Assembly (NCBI GenBank): GCA_944388935.1
Contig: CALXKK010000004.1
Coordinates: 1 to 64,000, forward strand
Reading direction: 5' to 3'
DNA from: an uncultured Clostridia bacterium
GTDB lineage: Bacteria > Bacillota > Clostridia > TANB77 > CAG-508
DNA: 64,000 bases
Every line of letters begins with the position of its first letter. Positions within the stretch are counted from its first letter, which is position 1. The notes beneath the pieces were generated by a model. It made no database searches. It was not told the origin of the DNA and saw only the letters and a program-made list of their open reading frames with translations. Positions 36,836-46,074 of this stretch are shown here, piece after piece. The position numbers and the translations under genes were made by a program.

Positions 36836-37921
36836 ATGAAAGAAAATGAAACAAAAGTATGGAGAATAAATATAAAAATAGGAACGAAGAAGTTAGAAGA
36901 TATGGAAGTTATACAAAAGAAATGTTTACCAAGTGAAAATGAAAAAGAAGGCAAAGGATATATTGCAATAGGTTGGCCAGTTAATACTAGTGAATTAAAC
37001 AGTAAAAAAGAATATCAAAAAGAGTTAAAAAGTAATAATATTAGTAGTAATTTAGCTGAAAAAATGAAAGAGGAATATCAAAAATTAGCATTAAAAACAT
37101 ATATAAAATATGAACAAACTAATACCAATAAAAAACCAGATGGCAGAATTGGGGTTGTAAATGCAAGCAATAATATATTCAAAATGGCAAAAGGAGATAT
37201 ATGCTTTACAAGATCTAAAGAAAATATATATTATATAGGCAGAGTAATGGATGATTATCCAATATTGGCGGAATATGAAGTAACTGGAATTTTTGCAAAA
37301 GAGGCCAGTTGGTTAAGAAAAATTTATTGGTATAAATTAGGAAGAGAAGATGATGTGCCAAGTAATATTGTTGGATGGTTCATGGAAAGAAGAGAACATA
37401 CAATAACTGTAACCAATGACGAAAATAAAATAAGTTTATCAAAATTGTTAATAAATGAAAAAGAAAATCAAAATTATAATATAAAAAAAATAACAATTAA
37501 TCAGGATAATTATATCAGTACATTATCTACTCATATGCTGGAAGAATTAGTGTGCTTATATTTACAAGCCAAATTAAATTATTATTTATATATTTCATCT
37601 TGGAAAAAAACAACAAAATTATTTGAATACATATTAGTAGAAAAAGATACTCATCAAAAGGCGTATGTTCAAACTAAAGTTGATGAAAAGATAGATTTAA
37701 CAGATTTTAATACAGAGGAATATAAAGATGCTAAAATTTATGTGCTTTCTGGAGTGGGTTATACAAATGATAAGCATAAACCTAATATAATCAAATTAAG
37801 CGAAGATATAAATGAAAATGGACTAGAATACAAAAAAGATTTATATGATTTTTATAAAAATAATATAGATTTATTTGGAAAAGGTATGCAAGTAGAAATG
37901 AAGTATTATAAGTTTGAATAG
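36836..37921 (+). CDS. Predicted modified-DNA restriction enzyme: EVE-like plus Mrr-like nuclease
   Basis: 361 residues. The N-terminal half has GKGYIAIGWP, KGDICFTRSK and YYIGRV, the pattern of EVE/PUA-like domains that flip and bind modified bases. The C-terminal half has LEELVCLYLQAKLNYYLY followed by FEYILVEKD and AYVQTKV, the D/E...QxK catalytic pattern of Mrr-like PD-(D/E)XK nucleases. Together this suggests a type IV-style enzyme cutting DNA with modified bases. AAGGAG lies 7 nt before the ATG. It stands alone, 81 nt after the broken nuclease gene. The EVE call is from motif shape only. Confidence 0.6.
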   Translation: MKENETKVWRINIKIGTKKLEDMEVIQKKCLPSENEKEGKGYIAIGWPVNTSELNSKKEYQKELKSNNISSNLAEKMKEEYQKLALKTYIKYEQTNTNKKPDGRIGVVNASNNIFKMAKGDICFTRSKENIYYIGRVMDDYPILAEYEVTGIFAKEASWLRKIYWYKLGREDDVPSNIVGWFMERREHTITVTNDENKISLSKLLINEKENQNYNIKKITINQDNYISTLSTHMLEELVCLYLQAKLNYYLYISSWKKTTKLFEYILVEKDTHQKAYVQTKVDEKIDLTDFNTEEYKDAKIYVLSGVGYTNDKHKPNIIKLSEDINENGLEYKKDLYDFYKNNIDLFGKGMQVEMKYYKFE

Positions 37922-38055
37922 AAAATGCTGTTGTATAAAAAAATACCACCATAAAACCATAAGCACCTTGTGACCAACCTACTTACATTACTACAAAACA
38001 AATGATATAAAATATTAAGAAAATATCAAAAATTTGGAGGAAAAACTAAAATACC

Positions 38056-39552
38056 ATGAATAACATATATTTATCAAAATCAAGATATTGCAAAGCAGTA
38101 CAATGTAAAAAGATAATTTGGCTAAAAAAATATAAAACTGAATGTGCAATACAAAAAGCAAGAGATACTGTATTAGAAAATGGAACAGCAGTTGGACAAC
38201 TTGCAAAAGGTTTATTTGGAAAATATGAAAATATAGAATTTAATGAAAACCTTAACATTATGATTGAGCAAACTAAAAAATTATTAGCCAATAAGCCGAA
38301 CATAATAACAGAAGCTTCATTTAATTATGATAATAATTTCTGTAGTGTTGATATATTAAAAAATGATTTAGATGGCGTAGAAATCTATGAAGTTAAAAGC
38401 TCTACAGAAATTAGTGATATTTATTTAGATGATGTTTCTTATCAATATTATATATTAAATAGTTTGGGATTTAACATAAAGAAAGCAAGCATAGTATATA
38501 TTAATAATAAATATGTAAAGCGAGGAGAACTAAAATTAAATAAATTGTTTAATATTGAAGACGTAACTGAAATTGCTAAGTCAAAATTACAAGAAATAAA
38601 AAATAATATTTCAGAATTAAATAAATATATGGAAGTCCACAAAGACAATGAACCAAAAGATGATATAGGAATAAAATGCTTTAAACCTTATGAATGTGAA
38701 TTTTGGGAATATTGCACAAGGAATTTACCTAAGCCAAATGTATTTGATATTAAAGGTGGTATGAATTTGAACAAGAAGTTCGAAAAATATTATGAAGGAA
38801 AAGTTTCTTTTAAAGATTTACAAAATGAAAATTTAAATCCTAAATATTTAGAACAGATAAATTTTGAGATAAATGATTTACAACCTAAAATAGATAAAGA
38901 AACCATCAAAGATATAATGAAAACCTTGAAGTATCCATTATATTTTTTAGACTATGAAACATATCAAGTAGCAATTCCTGAAATAGATGGAACTAAGCCA
39001 TATCAACAATTGCCATTTCAGTATTCGTTACATTTTATTAAAAATGAAGGAGCACCAATAGAGCATAAAGAATTTCTAGCAGAGATAGATGATAAAAACT
39101 TCATTAAACATTTCGGAGAACAGCTAATAAAAGATATACCAGATAATGGAAGTGTTATTATTTATAATAAAGCTTTTGAACCGGCTAGAAATAGAGAAAT
39201 TGCAGAAATGTATCCGGAGTTAAAAGATGAACTGAAGAGAATAAATAGCAATATGGTAGATTTTCTAGTGCCATTTAAACAAAGAAAATATTATACAAAA
39301 GAAATGCAAGGCTCTGCTTCAATTAAATGTGTGTTACCAGCTTTGTATCCTGATGACCCGGAACTTGATTATCATAACCTACCTGTAGTACATAATGGTG
39401 GAGAAGCATCAGAAGCTTTCTTAAATTTAAAAGGAAAATCAAAAGAAAAACAAGAAGAAATCAGGCATGGATTATTGGTATATTGCAAATTAGATACATA
39501 TGCAATGGTAAAAATATGGATGAAATTTAAAGAAATAATAGATAATAATTAA
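38056..39552 (+). CDS. DUF2779 protein: Cas4/RecB-like nuclease with DEDD-type exonuclease region
   Basis: 498 residues. N-terminal part (about 1-220) has a CKAVQCKK cysteine pair, SVDILKN and IYEVKSST (D...ExK), and later C-x(5)-C-x(5)-C (CFKPYECEFWEYC), a layout like Cas4/RecB nucleases with an iron-sulfur cluster. The C-terminal part has FLDYETYQVAIP, IIYNKAFEPARN and CKLDTYAM, which fits a DEDD-type 3'-5' exonuclease. It starts at ATG 38056; the GGAGG is rather far (14 nt). The next gene starts 14 nt after its stop. Probably DNA degradation or repair within the island; the exact role is unknown. Confidence 0.75.
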   Translation: MNNIYLSKSRYCKAVQCKKIIWLKKYKTECAIQKARDTVLENGTAVGQLAKGLFGKYENIEFNENLNIMIEQTKKLLANKPNIITEASFNYDNNFCSVDILKNDLDGVEIYEVKSSTEISDIYLDDVSYQYYILNSLGFNIKKASIVYINNKYVKRGELKLNKLFNIEDVTEIAKSKLQEIKNNISELNKYMEVHKDNEPKDDIGIKCFKPYECEFWEYCTRNLPKPNVFDIKGGMNLNKKFEKYYEGKVSFKDLQNENLNPKYLEQINFEINDLQPKIDKETIKDIMKTLKYPLYFLDYETYQVAIPEIDGTKPYQQLPFQYSLHFIKNEGAPIEHKEFLAEIDDKNFIKHFGEQLIKDIPDNGSVIIYNKAFEPARNREIAEMYPELKDELKRINSNMVDFLVPFKQRKYYTKEMQGSASIKCVLPALYPDDPELDYHNLPVVHNGGEASEAFLNLKGKSKEKQEEIRHGLLVYCKLDTYAMVKIWMKFKEIIDNN

Positions 39553-39566
39553 ACAAGGAGACAAGG

Positions 39567-40139
39567 ATGAACAATGAATATCCATCAAATGGAGAAACAA
39601 TAGATAAAGTATCAAATAAAATTTATTTAGTAGAAGATGAAAATGAGAGATTAAAATATATAAAGAATAACACAAATGGCTTAAAAGGAATTGATATAGA
39701 AGAGGTAAAACAGATAGAAACAGATTATTATAATAATGTTTATGTATTGTTAAATAATGGTTATCTATTTGAAAATGGAGAACTAATAGAAGGAGACATA
39801 AATAATATTCATTTCCTTGATGGATTAAATATATATGCTTTTACAAATAAAAATCAAATAATACCAATAAATAGAAATAAAGAAGAATGGACGAACTTAG
39901 ACTATTATTTATATAATGATAATTGCTTATATAAAAAGATAATTGCGGATGTGTTATATATTGTTGCATTAACAAAAGATGGAAGAGTTATCTCAACGAA
40001 CTCTAATCCATCAGGATTAGGTGTAGTACCAGAAAATTTCCTTAATGTAGATGACATTAAAATAGTAGAAATAGGAGAAGACCTTACAATGCCATTTATA
40101 GTAAAAAATAATAAGGAAGTACCATTATATATTTATTAA
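39567..40139 (+). CDS. Hypothetical protein with RCC1-like repeats
   Basis: 190 residues. Repeated segments (VYVLLNNGYLFENGELI, IYAFTNKNQIIPINR, IVALTKDGRVISTNSNP) look like beta-propeller blades of the RCC1 sort, too few for a closed propeller. No signal peptide or membrane segment. ATG follows ACAAGGAGACAAGG, 14 nt after the DUF2779 gene, so they share a transcript. Function unknown. Confidence 0.55.
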   Translation: MNNEYPSNGETIDKVSNKIYLVEDENERLKYIKNNTNGLKGIDIEEVKQIETDYYNNVYVLLNNGYLFENGELIEGDINNIHFLDGLNIYAFTNKNQIIPINRNKEEWTNLDYYLYNDNCLYKKIIADVLYIVALTKDGRVISTNSNPSGLGVVPENFLNVDDIKIVEIGEDLTMPFIVKNNKEVPLYIY

Positions 40140-40208
40140 AGGTTATAAAAAATAGGGCTATAAAATTTAATATACCTTATAAAATATCTTATACAAGGAG
40201 TTAGAGTT

Positions 40209-40643
40209 ATGGAAATAGATAAAGAAAAGTTTATAAGAGACATAGAAAAAGATTTAGGAGTAAAAAAATACGAACCTATAGAATATAATGAAAGCTGTGC
40301 AGATAATCTTTTTAAAGATATACATTTGGAGAATTTGGGAGATTTTTTTAAAGATTTCTATGATATATTGAGTCAAGAATATAAGGCTAGTGCATTAGAT
40401 ATAGAGAAAACTTGTAAAATTACTAAGGAAGAAGTAAAAAACGGATGCGAAAAAGAAATTAAGATTAAACGAAATTTTTTTGATAAAATCGAAAATAAGA
40501 TAAAAAATAAAAAGGTAAAAATAAAAGTTAAAATTCCAAAAGAGATAAAAGAAGGACATGCATTACTAGTTTATGGCGAAGGAAATGAAGATGAAAATTT
40601 AAATAGAGGAAATTTACTTGTTAAGATAGATATAAAAAAATAG
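40209..40643 (+). CDS. DnaJ C-terminal-domain-like protein without a J domain
   Basis: 144 residues. From about residue 60 the pattern DIEKTCKITKEEVKNGCEKE, then VKIKVKIPKEIKEGHALLVY and GNLLVKIDI, is that of the DnaJ/Hsp40 C-terminal substrate-binding domain. There is no J domain (no HPD) and no zinc region. RBS AAGGAG lies 10 nt before ATG. A stand-alone client-binding protein placed before the WYL/AAA+ unit; a chaperone-like role there is speculation. Confidence 0.6.
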   Translation: MEIDKEKFIRDIEKDLGVKKYEPIEYNESCADNLFKDIHLENLGDFFKDFYDILSQEYKASALDIEKTCKITKEEVKNGCEKEIKIKRNFFDKIENKIKNKKVKIKVKIPKEIKEGHALLVYGEGNEDENLNRGNLLVKIDIKK

Positions 40644-40901
40644 TTGAAAATATATTTTACATAATGTAAATCATGGAGGACAATTTAGAAGATTTATTAA
40701 AATGAGTAATAAATTAAGGATTTGGTTTATTCCAGAGCCTTTTATTAATATTGAAAACTTGACCAAAGTAATAAAAAAGACAATTGAATATTTAATAATG
40801 TAATGATATACTTTTATTAATTAACCGAGAACACATATGATTTTAGTCATAAGATGAATCATATATGGAGATTACAAAAAAAGAAGTTAAGGAGAACTAA
40901 A
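40644..40901. other. Intergenic gap with a relic ORF
   Basis: 258 nt before the WYL gene. A 33-codon frame at 40702-40803 (SNKLRIWFIPEPFINIENLT) lacks a well-placed RBS; a separate 10-codon frame starting at the ATG of ATGGAGGAC reads into TGA just before it, so the two may be pieces of one frameshifted small gene. No confident promoter seen. Confidence 0.3.
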
Positions 40902-41894
40902 ATGGAACTATACGAGAAAAATGGTAATATACTTTATATACTAAATGTACTAAAAAAATATACAGATGCAGACCACATGCTATCAATATCACAATTACAA
41001 GAAAAAATAGAAGACGAATATGGACAAGCAATAGACCCAAGAACCATCAGAAGGAACATCAACCTTTTAAAGGAAAAATTTGAATACGATATAAGCACAT
41101 ATAATGAAAATAAGCAAGGGTATTATATTACAAACAATCCAGAAACAGACTTTGAACCTGGAGAAGTTAGAGCAATAATAGATACGTTTAGTTATTCTTC
41201 ATTTGTAGAAAAAAATCTAGCAAAGGGAATTATTAAAAAATGTAAAAAGCTACAAAATATTTATGAAAATGAAAAAATAAAAAATTATAGAGTATTTTCT
41301 CCAAAAGGAAGAACTACGAATGCAGAGGTAATCAAAAATATAGAAGATATATCAAACAGTATAATGAATAAAAATAAAGTGAAATTTGAATATTGGAAAT
41401 TTTGTATAGTAGGTGACAAAATAGAAAAGAAAATTGTAAGTGAACCAACTGTTTCTCCATATGCAATTATCTATGATAAGCAGCAATTTTATATGTTGGC
41501 GATTAAAGAGGGTAATACTGAATTTTTCCATTACAGATTAGACAGAATAAAAAATCTAAAAGAGTTACAAGATAAAATTACTATCAAAAGGACTGATAAG
41601 GATATACAAGAATATGCTAATACATCAGTAGAAGTGTTTAGTGGCGATGAAGTAGAAATAGAAGCAGAATGCCATTATTATATACTAGAAGATGTAATGG
41701 AAAAGTTTGGAGAAAACGTTACTGTTAGGCCAATTGACAAAGAACATTTTAGTATGAAATTAAAAGCGAATCCTATAGGTTTTAGGTTATGGGCAATGAG
41801 AAACATAGATTTAGTTGATGTTAAAAAGCCGGAAAGCCTTGTAAACAAGTTAAGAGAGATTATAAAGGATGCGGATAAGAGATATAATAAATAA
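40902..41894 (+). CDS. HTH and WYL-domain transcriptional regulator
   Basis: 330 residues. N-terminal winged HTH (about 8-65; ISQLQEKIEDEYG, DPRTIRRNINLLKEKF) and a WYL-type ligand-binding domain (about 130-230; VKFEYWKF, AIIYDKQQFYMLAI, FHYRLDRI), with the WYL C-terminal extension. Such proteins often repress or control phage-defence genes and may sense nucleotides or DNA breaks. I use ATG 40902, 7 nt after AAGGAG. It sits 132 nt before the AAA+ gene and is the natural candidate to control it. Its operator cannot be named from sequence. Confidence 0.85.
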   Translation: MELYEKNGNILYILNVLKKYTDADHMLSISQLQEKIEDEYGQAIDPRTIRRNINLLKEKFEYDISTYNENKQGYYITNNPETDFEPGEVRAIIDTFSYSSFVEKNLAKGIIKKCKKLQNIYENEKIKNYRVFSPKGRTTNAEVIKNIEDISNSIMNKNKVKFEYWKFCIVGDKIEKKIVSEPTVSPYAIIYDKQQFYMLAIKEGNTEFFHYRLDRIKNLKELQDKITIKRTDKDIQEYANTSVEVFSGDEVEIEAECHYYILEDVMEKFGENVTVRPIDKEHFSMKLKANPIGFRLWAMRNIDLVDVKKPESLVNKLREIIKDADKRYNK

Positions 41895-41975
41895 ATTAGA
41901 TAGACTATCAGCATAGATACTTCATAAAGTATAAAACAGAATAACAATGCAATACATGACCAAGCATATTGAAAG

Positions 41976-42019
41976 CCTCCTTATTACAAATTATAATTTT
42001 ATAAGATGTAATAAGGAGG
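41976..42019 (+). promoter_or_regulatory. Perfect 13-bp hairpin sequestering the AAA+ gene RBS
   Basis: CCTCCTTATTACA (41976-41988) is the exact reverse complement of TGTAATAAGGAGG (42007-42019), with an 18-nt AT loop. The 3' arm contains the Shine-Dalgarno AAGGAGG, 7 nt before ATG 42027. In mRNA this would hide the RBS, so translation should depend on opening the stem. A degenerate copy of the 5' part lies at 34.71-34.76 kb. Confidence 0.75.
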
Positions 42020-42026
42020 AATTTTT

Positions 42027-43625
42027 ATGTTAAAGGAATATGTCTTAGATGCAGAAGATGAAAAAATTATTGATGAACTAGATAATTTATTTGGAGTTAT
42101 ACAAAACAAGGATGTTCTAAAAAATATGGTAATGTTTGCTAAATTAAGACAAGACAATGAAATGCAGTTTGGAAATTATAATATAATCATTAGAAATAAT
42201 TCTTCTTATAATTTATTAACTGATTATTTAAAGGTATGTGCTAAATTATTTGTAAAAAATAATATTATTCCAAACGATAAAATTTATTATATAGGAGAAC
42301 AAAAAAGCCAAAAGAAAAATCAAAGAGTAAAAGGTCCATTTGAAGTAGAATTAAATGAACAAGATAGCATTATAGTTATTAGTAAAAATAGAATAGGTTA
42401 CGTAGATTTTGAAAGGCAAATGCCAAATATAGAAAAACTAATACAAAAATATAAAAATAAAATGTTTGTATTTGAAGATACTGATTTTCGCGAAGGACAA
42501 ATGGATGCTGAATTAGGAAATATTGTAACATGGAAGATGACAATAGAAAAAATTTCTTTAGAAGATAAATTTATGTATTGCAAAGATATGCTAGATAAAA
42601 ATAAAATAAAATATAAAAGACAGGATTTACAAGACTTTGCAGATCAACCTTTTTGGCAATTAAAAAATAATATTTTACAATTAATTGTAGAGTGTAAAGC
42701 AAATGAGATTGATCGTGTTAATTGCGAAATGTTAAGAAAGAAAAGTGGAAATTCAAAAACAAAACCTGTTAGAAGAAGAACAAAAAAGATTAAAAATCAA
42801 ACTGCAAAAGATGATTTAGAAGAACTTATAGGACTTGATGGAATAAAAAGCGAAGTAAACAAGATATTAAATTATGTTAAATTAAATAAGTCTAGAGGAA
42901 AAATGCCAACTTTACATATGTGTTTTAATGGGAATCCTGGGACAGGTAAGACAAGTGTTGCAAGAGTAATAGGTAAGTTGTTTGAAGAAGAAAAAATTTT
43001 ACCTGGAAATGGTGAATTTGTAGAAATACATGGAAGAGATTTAGTTGCTAAATATGTTGGATGGACAGCTTCACAAGTGCATGATATTGTTGAAAAAGCT
43101 ATGGGAGGAGTTCTGTTTATTGATGAAGCTTATAGCTTGGTTTCAGATAGAGCAGGCAGTTTCGAAGATGAAGCAATTGCTACTTTAATTAAGGAGATGG
43201 AAGATCATAGAGATGAAATTTGTATTATATTAGCTGGATATACAGATGAAATGAAAGAATTAATTAAACGAAATCCGGGTTTTGAAAGTAGAATACAGTT
43301 CACTATTAATTTTCCAGATTATTCATCAGAGGAATTATTAGAGATATTCAATGGATTATGCAAAAAAGAAAAGTATAGGCTGTCTAAAGGAACTTCTGAA
43401 ATCTTACTACAACATTTTGAAGAAGCAAGACGTGAAAAAAGTTTTGGAAATGGTAGATATGTTAGAAATATTTTTGAGAAGATAAAATTTGAGCAAGCTG
43501 ATAGGGTAGTTAGGACAGATTCAAAAAATATTAATATGATAACAAAACAAGATATTCAAAATACATTGATGGAACTACAAACGAGTAAACCAGTGAAAAA
43601 AGAAAGAAGAGTTATAGGATTTTAG
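42027..43625 (+). CDS. CbbX/SpoVK-like AAA+ ATPase
   Basis: 532 residues. The unknown N-terminal region (about 1-240) includes a Lys/Arg-rich linker (RRRTKKIK). The AAA+ module starts at LEELIGLDGIKSEV: Walker A GNPGTGKT at 302-309, Walker B with D366 (VLFIDEAYSL), sensor LAGYTDEM, arginine-finger region NPGFESRIQF, and NGRYVRNIFE in the lid, as in CbbX and stage V sporulation protein K. Such ATPases remodel protein partners as hexamers. The next gene, a GIY-YIG nuclease, starts 31 nt later. Upstream are the RBS-hiding hairpin and a WYL regulator. A role in sporulation is possible, but the N-terminus and neighbours favour defence. Confidence 0.8.
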   Translation: MLKEYVLDAEDEKIIDELDNLFGVIQNKDVLKNMVMFAKLRQDNEMQFGNYNIIIRNNSSYNLLTDYLKVCAKLFVKNNIIPNDKIYYIGEQKSQKKNQRVKGPFEVELNEQDSIIVISKNRIGYVDFERQMPNIEKLIQKYKNKMFVFEDTDFREGQMDAELGNIVTWKMTIEKISLEDKFMYCKDMLDKNKIKYKRQDLQDFADQPFWQLKNNILQLIVECKANEIDRVNCEMLRKKSGNSKTKPVRRRTKKIKNQTAKDDLEELIGLDGIKSEVNKILNYVKLNKSRGKMPTLHMCFNGNPGTGKTSVARVIGKLFEEEKILPGNGEFVEIHGRDLVAKYVGWTASQVHDIVEKAMGGVLFIDEAYSLVSDRAGSFEDEAIATLIKEMEDHRDEICIILAGYTDEMKELIKRNPGFESRIQFTINFPDYSSEELLEIFNGLCKKEKYRLSKGTSEILLQHFEEARREKSFGNGRYVRNIFEKIKFEQADRVVRTDSKNINMITKQDIQNTLMELQTSKPVKKERRVIGF

Positions 43626-43656
43626 ATTAAATTAAGTTAATGTGGAGATGATAAAA

Positions 43657-44496
43657 ATGATAAAATTTGAAGATTTTTTTAAAGTTGAAAGTGGTAAAGT
43701 TAAAGTGAAATTTAATATGAATGCAGGAAATAAAAAACTACCAGCATTAGATTTGTTATTAAAAGATGATTATAGATGGATAGAAATGAATAGCTGGAAA
43801 ACCAAACAAGCTAATAATAATTATGCAGATGCTGAATATGTTTTAGCTTTTGCTCAATATTATCCTTATGGAAGTAATTATTATATGTTTGGTGGACTAT
43901 ATAAAATAGAAAAAATTATGCCAGAAAAATATGACCAGGTTGGATATAATTTAACTTTACAAAATGAATATAAAGAGTATATAAAAAGATTAATAATTAA
44001 ATTAGATAGACCAGTAGCTAGAGATATTTATAATAAACCATTTGAAACTGTACAAAGAGATTTTAATCCTGAAATTTATGAGTTGACGCCATCAGCTAGA
44101 CTATCTAATTTTACTGGCTATAATAATGTTTTATTAACTCATAAAGAATTACAAATAATAGCAAAATATGAAGCTCCTGAATGGAAAAATGCTCTAGAGA
44201 ATGTAAAAGGAGTGTATACAATAACAGACATTTCAAATGGAAAGATATATATAGGTTCTGCAACGGGTGAAAATGGAATATGGCAAAGATGGTGTTCTTA
44301 TGCAAAAGAATTAACAGGTGGCAATAAAACTTTTATAGAATTGATTAATAATAATGACGAGGAATACATAAAGAATAATTTTACATATTCAATATTAGAA
44401 ATATTTGATAAAAAAACAAAGGATAGTTATATTTTACAAAGAGAAGAATTTTGGAAGAAAGTCTTCCAGACTGTAAAGTTTGGGATGAATAATTAA
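43657..44496 (+). CDS. GIY-YIG nuclease-domain protein
   Basis: 279 residues. About 190-279 is a GIY-YIG endonuclease fold: GVYTITDISNGKIYIGSA, then GIWQRWCSY and a terminal E (REEFWKK). The N-terminal 180 residues are an unknown sensor-like domain with many aromatic residues (WIEMNSWKTKQANNNYADAE). I start at ATG 43657, 9 nt after GTGGAG; ATG 43648 is also possible. Follows the AAA+ gene by 31 nt, probable two-gene operon. Likely the DNA-cutting partner of the ATPase. Confidence 0.75.
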   Translation: MIKFEDFFKVESGKVKVKFNMNAGNKKLPALDLLLKDDYRWIEMNSWKTKQANNNYADAEYVLAFAQYYPYGSNYYMFGGLYKIEKIMPEKYDQVGYNLTLQNEYKEYIKRLIIKLDRPVARDIYNKPFETVQRDFNPEIYELTPSARLSNFTGYNNVLLTHKELQIIAKYEAPEWKNALENVKGVYTITDISNGKIYIGSATGENGIWQRWCSYAKELTGGNKTFIELINNNDEEYIKNNFTYSILEIFDKKTKDSYILQREEFWKKVFQTVKFGMNN

Positions 44497-44513
44497 AATT
44501 TGAATAAAATGAG

Positions 44514-44555
44514 AAAAGTGTTATTTAAAATAACTTTTAGATAACACTTTTTTTC
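44514..44555. terminator. Bidirectional rho-independent terminator
   Basis: AAAAGTGTTAT (44514-44524) and ATAACACTTTT (44541-44551) form an 11-bp stem with a T-run on one side and an A-run on the other. It lies between the convergent GIY-YIG and FAD/Rieske genes and marks the right border of the defence island. Confidence 0.8.
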
Positions 44556-44559
44556 TATT

Positions 44560-46074
44560 TCATTCCATCTCTACTTCATCCAAATCCCTTATCGCAGGAT
44601 TATACAACTGATGACCCTCATAATCGAATCTAGAACCATGGCAAGGGCAATCCCAAGTCTTATCAAGGTTATTCCAACTAAGCAAACAACCTAAGTGAGT
44701 ACAAATAGGTTTCACAGCAAATATCTTACCATCCTTATCTTTATAAATTCCAACTTTTTCACCATTATATTCAAAAACATGACCAGTATCATTTTCTATA
44801 TTTTTCAAATCATCTTCAGGCACCTTAAACTTATTTATCACAAGTGAATTTGCAGTTTCTTTTATCATATTGCCAAGTTCTTGATTATTTTTTATAGGAT
44901 GCAATCTAGTGGAAACAAAAACATTTTCGTATTCATTTTTGCGACCTAAAATCCTGTCTACAATAATATTTGCAGCAACATTAGAAGAGGTCATTCCCCA
45001 TTTATTAAAACCAGTACCAATGTACATGCCAGGCATAAAGTGCGAGAACTCGCCAATGTAAGGTATCTTATCAAGCGTAATGCAATCTTCAGTGTTCCAT
45101 TTGTATAAAACTTTGCAATCCGGATAATATTTCTTTACTTCGCCTTCTAAAATTTTATATGCATTTGATAAATCTATTTTGCTGCCTGTTTTATGGTCAG
45201 CGCCACCAACTAATAATAACTTTTTGCCTTGAAAATTAGCAAATCTATATGAGAAAGTAGGTTGCTCGGAGTTTATATACATCCCGTCAAATGTTTTGCT
45301 TCCAATATCTACAGCGATTACATAAGATGTTGATTGATACATCTTTAAAAAATAATATCCTAAGCGGTCAATAAAAGGATAATGTGATGCTAGTATTACG
45401 TATTTTGATTTTACCTTATGTGTTATAGTTGATGTTATAAAATTATCATCTTCTTTTTCTATATTTTGAACCAATGTATCTGTATAAATTTCGCCGGAAT
45501 TATGAATTATAGCATTTGCTAATCCATAAGCGTATTTTATAGGATTAAATTGAGCCTGATTTGGAAATTTTATTGCTCCCAACACATCAAAAGGTAGAGG
45601 AGTTGATGTTACAAATTCACTATTAAATCCGAGTGAATTCACAGCTTCATTTTCTAATTTAATTTTTTCTAATTCATTTTCATTTAAAGTATAAACATAA
45701 CTATCCTGTCTTTCAAAATTGCAGTCAATATTTTCAGCTTTTATAATATTTGCTATATTTTCTATTGCTTCCTGATTAGCACATAAATATTGTTTAGCTT
45801 GCTCCATACCTACAGAATCAATTAAATATTTATATATTAAATTATGCTGGCTAGTTATTTTTGCAGTTGTATGGCCAGAAGTTTTGCTAGCAATATCTGC
45901 TTCTTTTTCTAAAATTACAACATTAAGACCTTGCTTTGCTAAGTAATACCCGCAGGTAAGCCCAAAAATGCCAGCGCCTACAATGCAAACGTCAGTAGTT
46001 AAGTCATATTCTAAATTTTTAAAATTTTCTTTAGAATTTAAAAATAAATTGTCGTTAAGCCATATAGAATCCAT
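44560..46074 (-). CDS. FAD-dependent oxidoreductase with C-terminal Rieske domain
   Basis: 504 residues. N-terminal DadA-like FAD domain with VGAGIFGLTCG (GxGxxG at 33-38), SGHTTAKI, TEDCITLDKIPYIG and GTGFNKWGMT. The C-terminus binds a Rieske [2Fe-2S] cluster: CTHLGC then CPCHGSRFD. Cytosolic; the substrate is likely an amine or amino acid but is not determined. It is the only minus-strand gene in the window and ends against the terminator at 44.5 kb. RBS on the minus strand (AAGGAG) lies just after 46080. Confidence 0.85.
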   Translation of the reverse strand: MDSIWLNDNLFLNSKENFKNLEYDLTTDVCIVGAGIFGLTCGYYLAKQGLNVVILEKEADIASKTSGHTTAKITSQHNLIYKYLIDSVGMEQAKQYLCANQEAIENIANIIKAENIDCNFERQDSYVYTLNENELEKIKLENEAVNSLGFNSEFVTSTPLPFDVLGAIKFPNQAQFNPIKYAYGLANAIIHNSGEIYTDTLVQNIEKEDDNFITSTITHKVKSKYVILASHYPFIDRLGYYFLKMYQSTSYVIAVDIGSKTFDGMYINSEQPTFSYRFANFQGKKLLLVGGADHKTGSKIDLSNAYKILEGEVKKYYPDCKVLYKWNTEDCITLDKIPYIGEFSHFMPGMYIGTGFNKWGMTSSNVAANIIVDRILGRKNEYENVFVSTRLHPIKNNQELGNMIKETANSLVINKFKVPEDDLKNIENDTGHVFEYNGEKVGIYKDKDGKIFAVKPICTHLGCLLSWNNLDKTWDCPCHGSRFDYEGHQLYNPAIRDLDEVEME

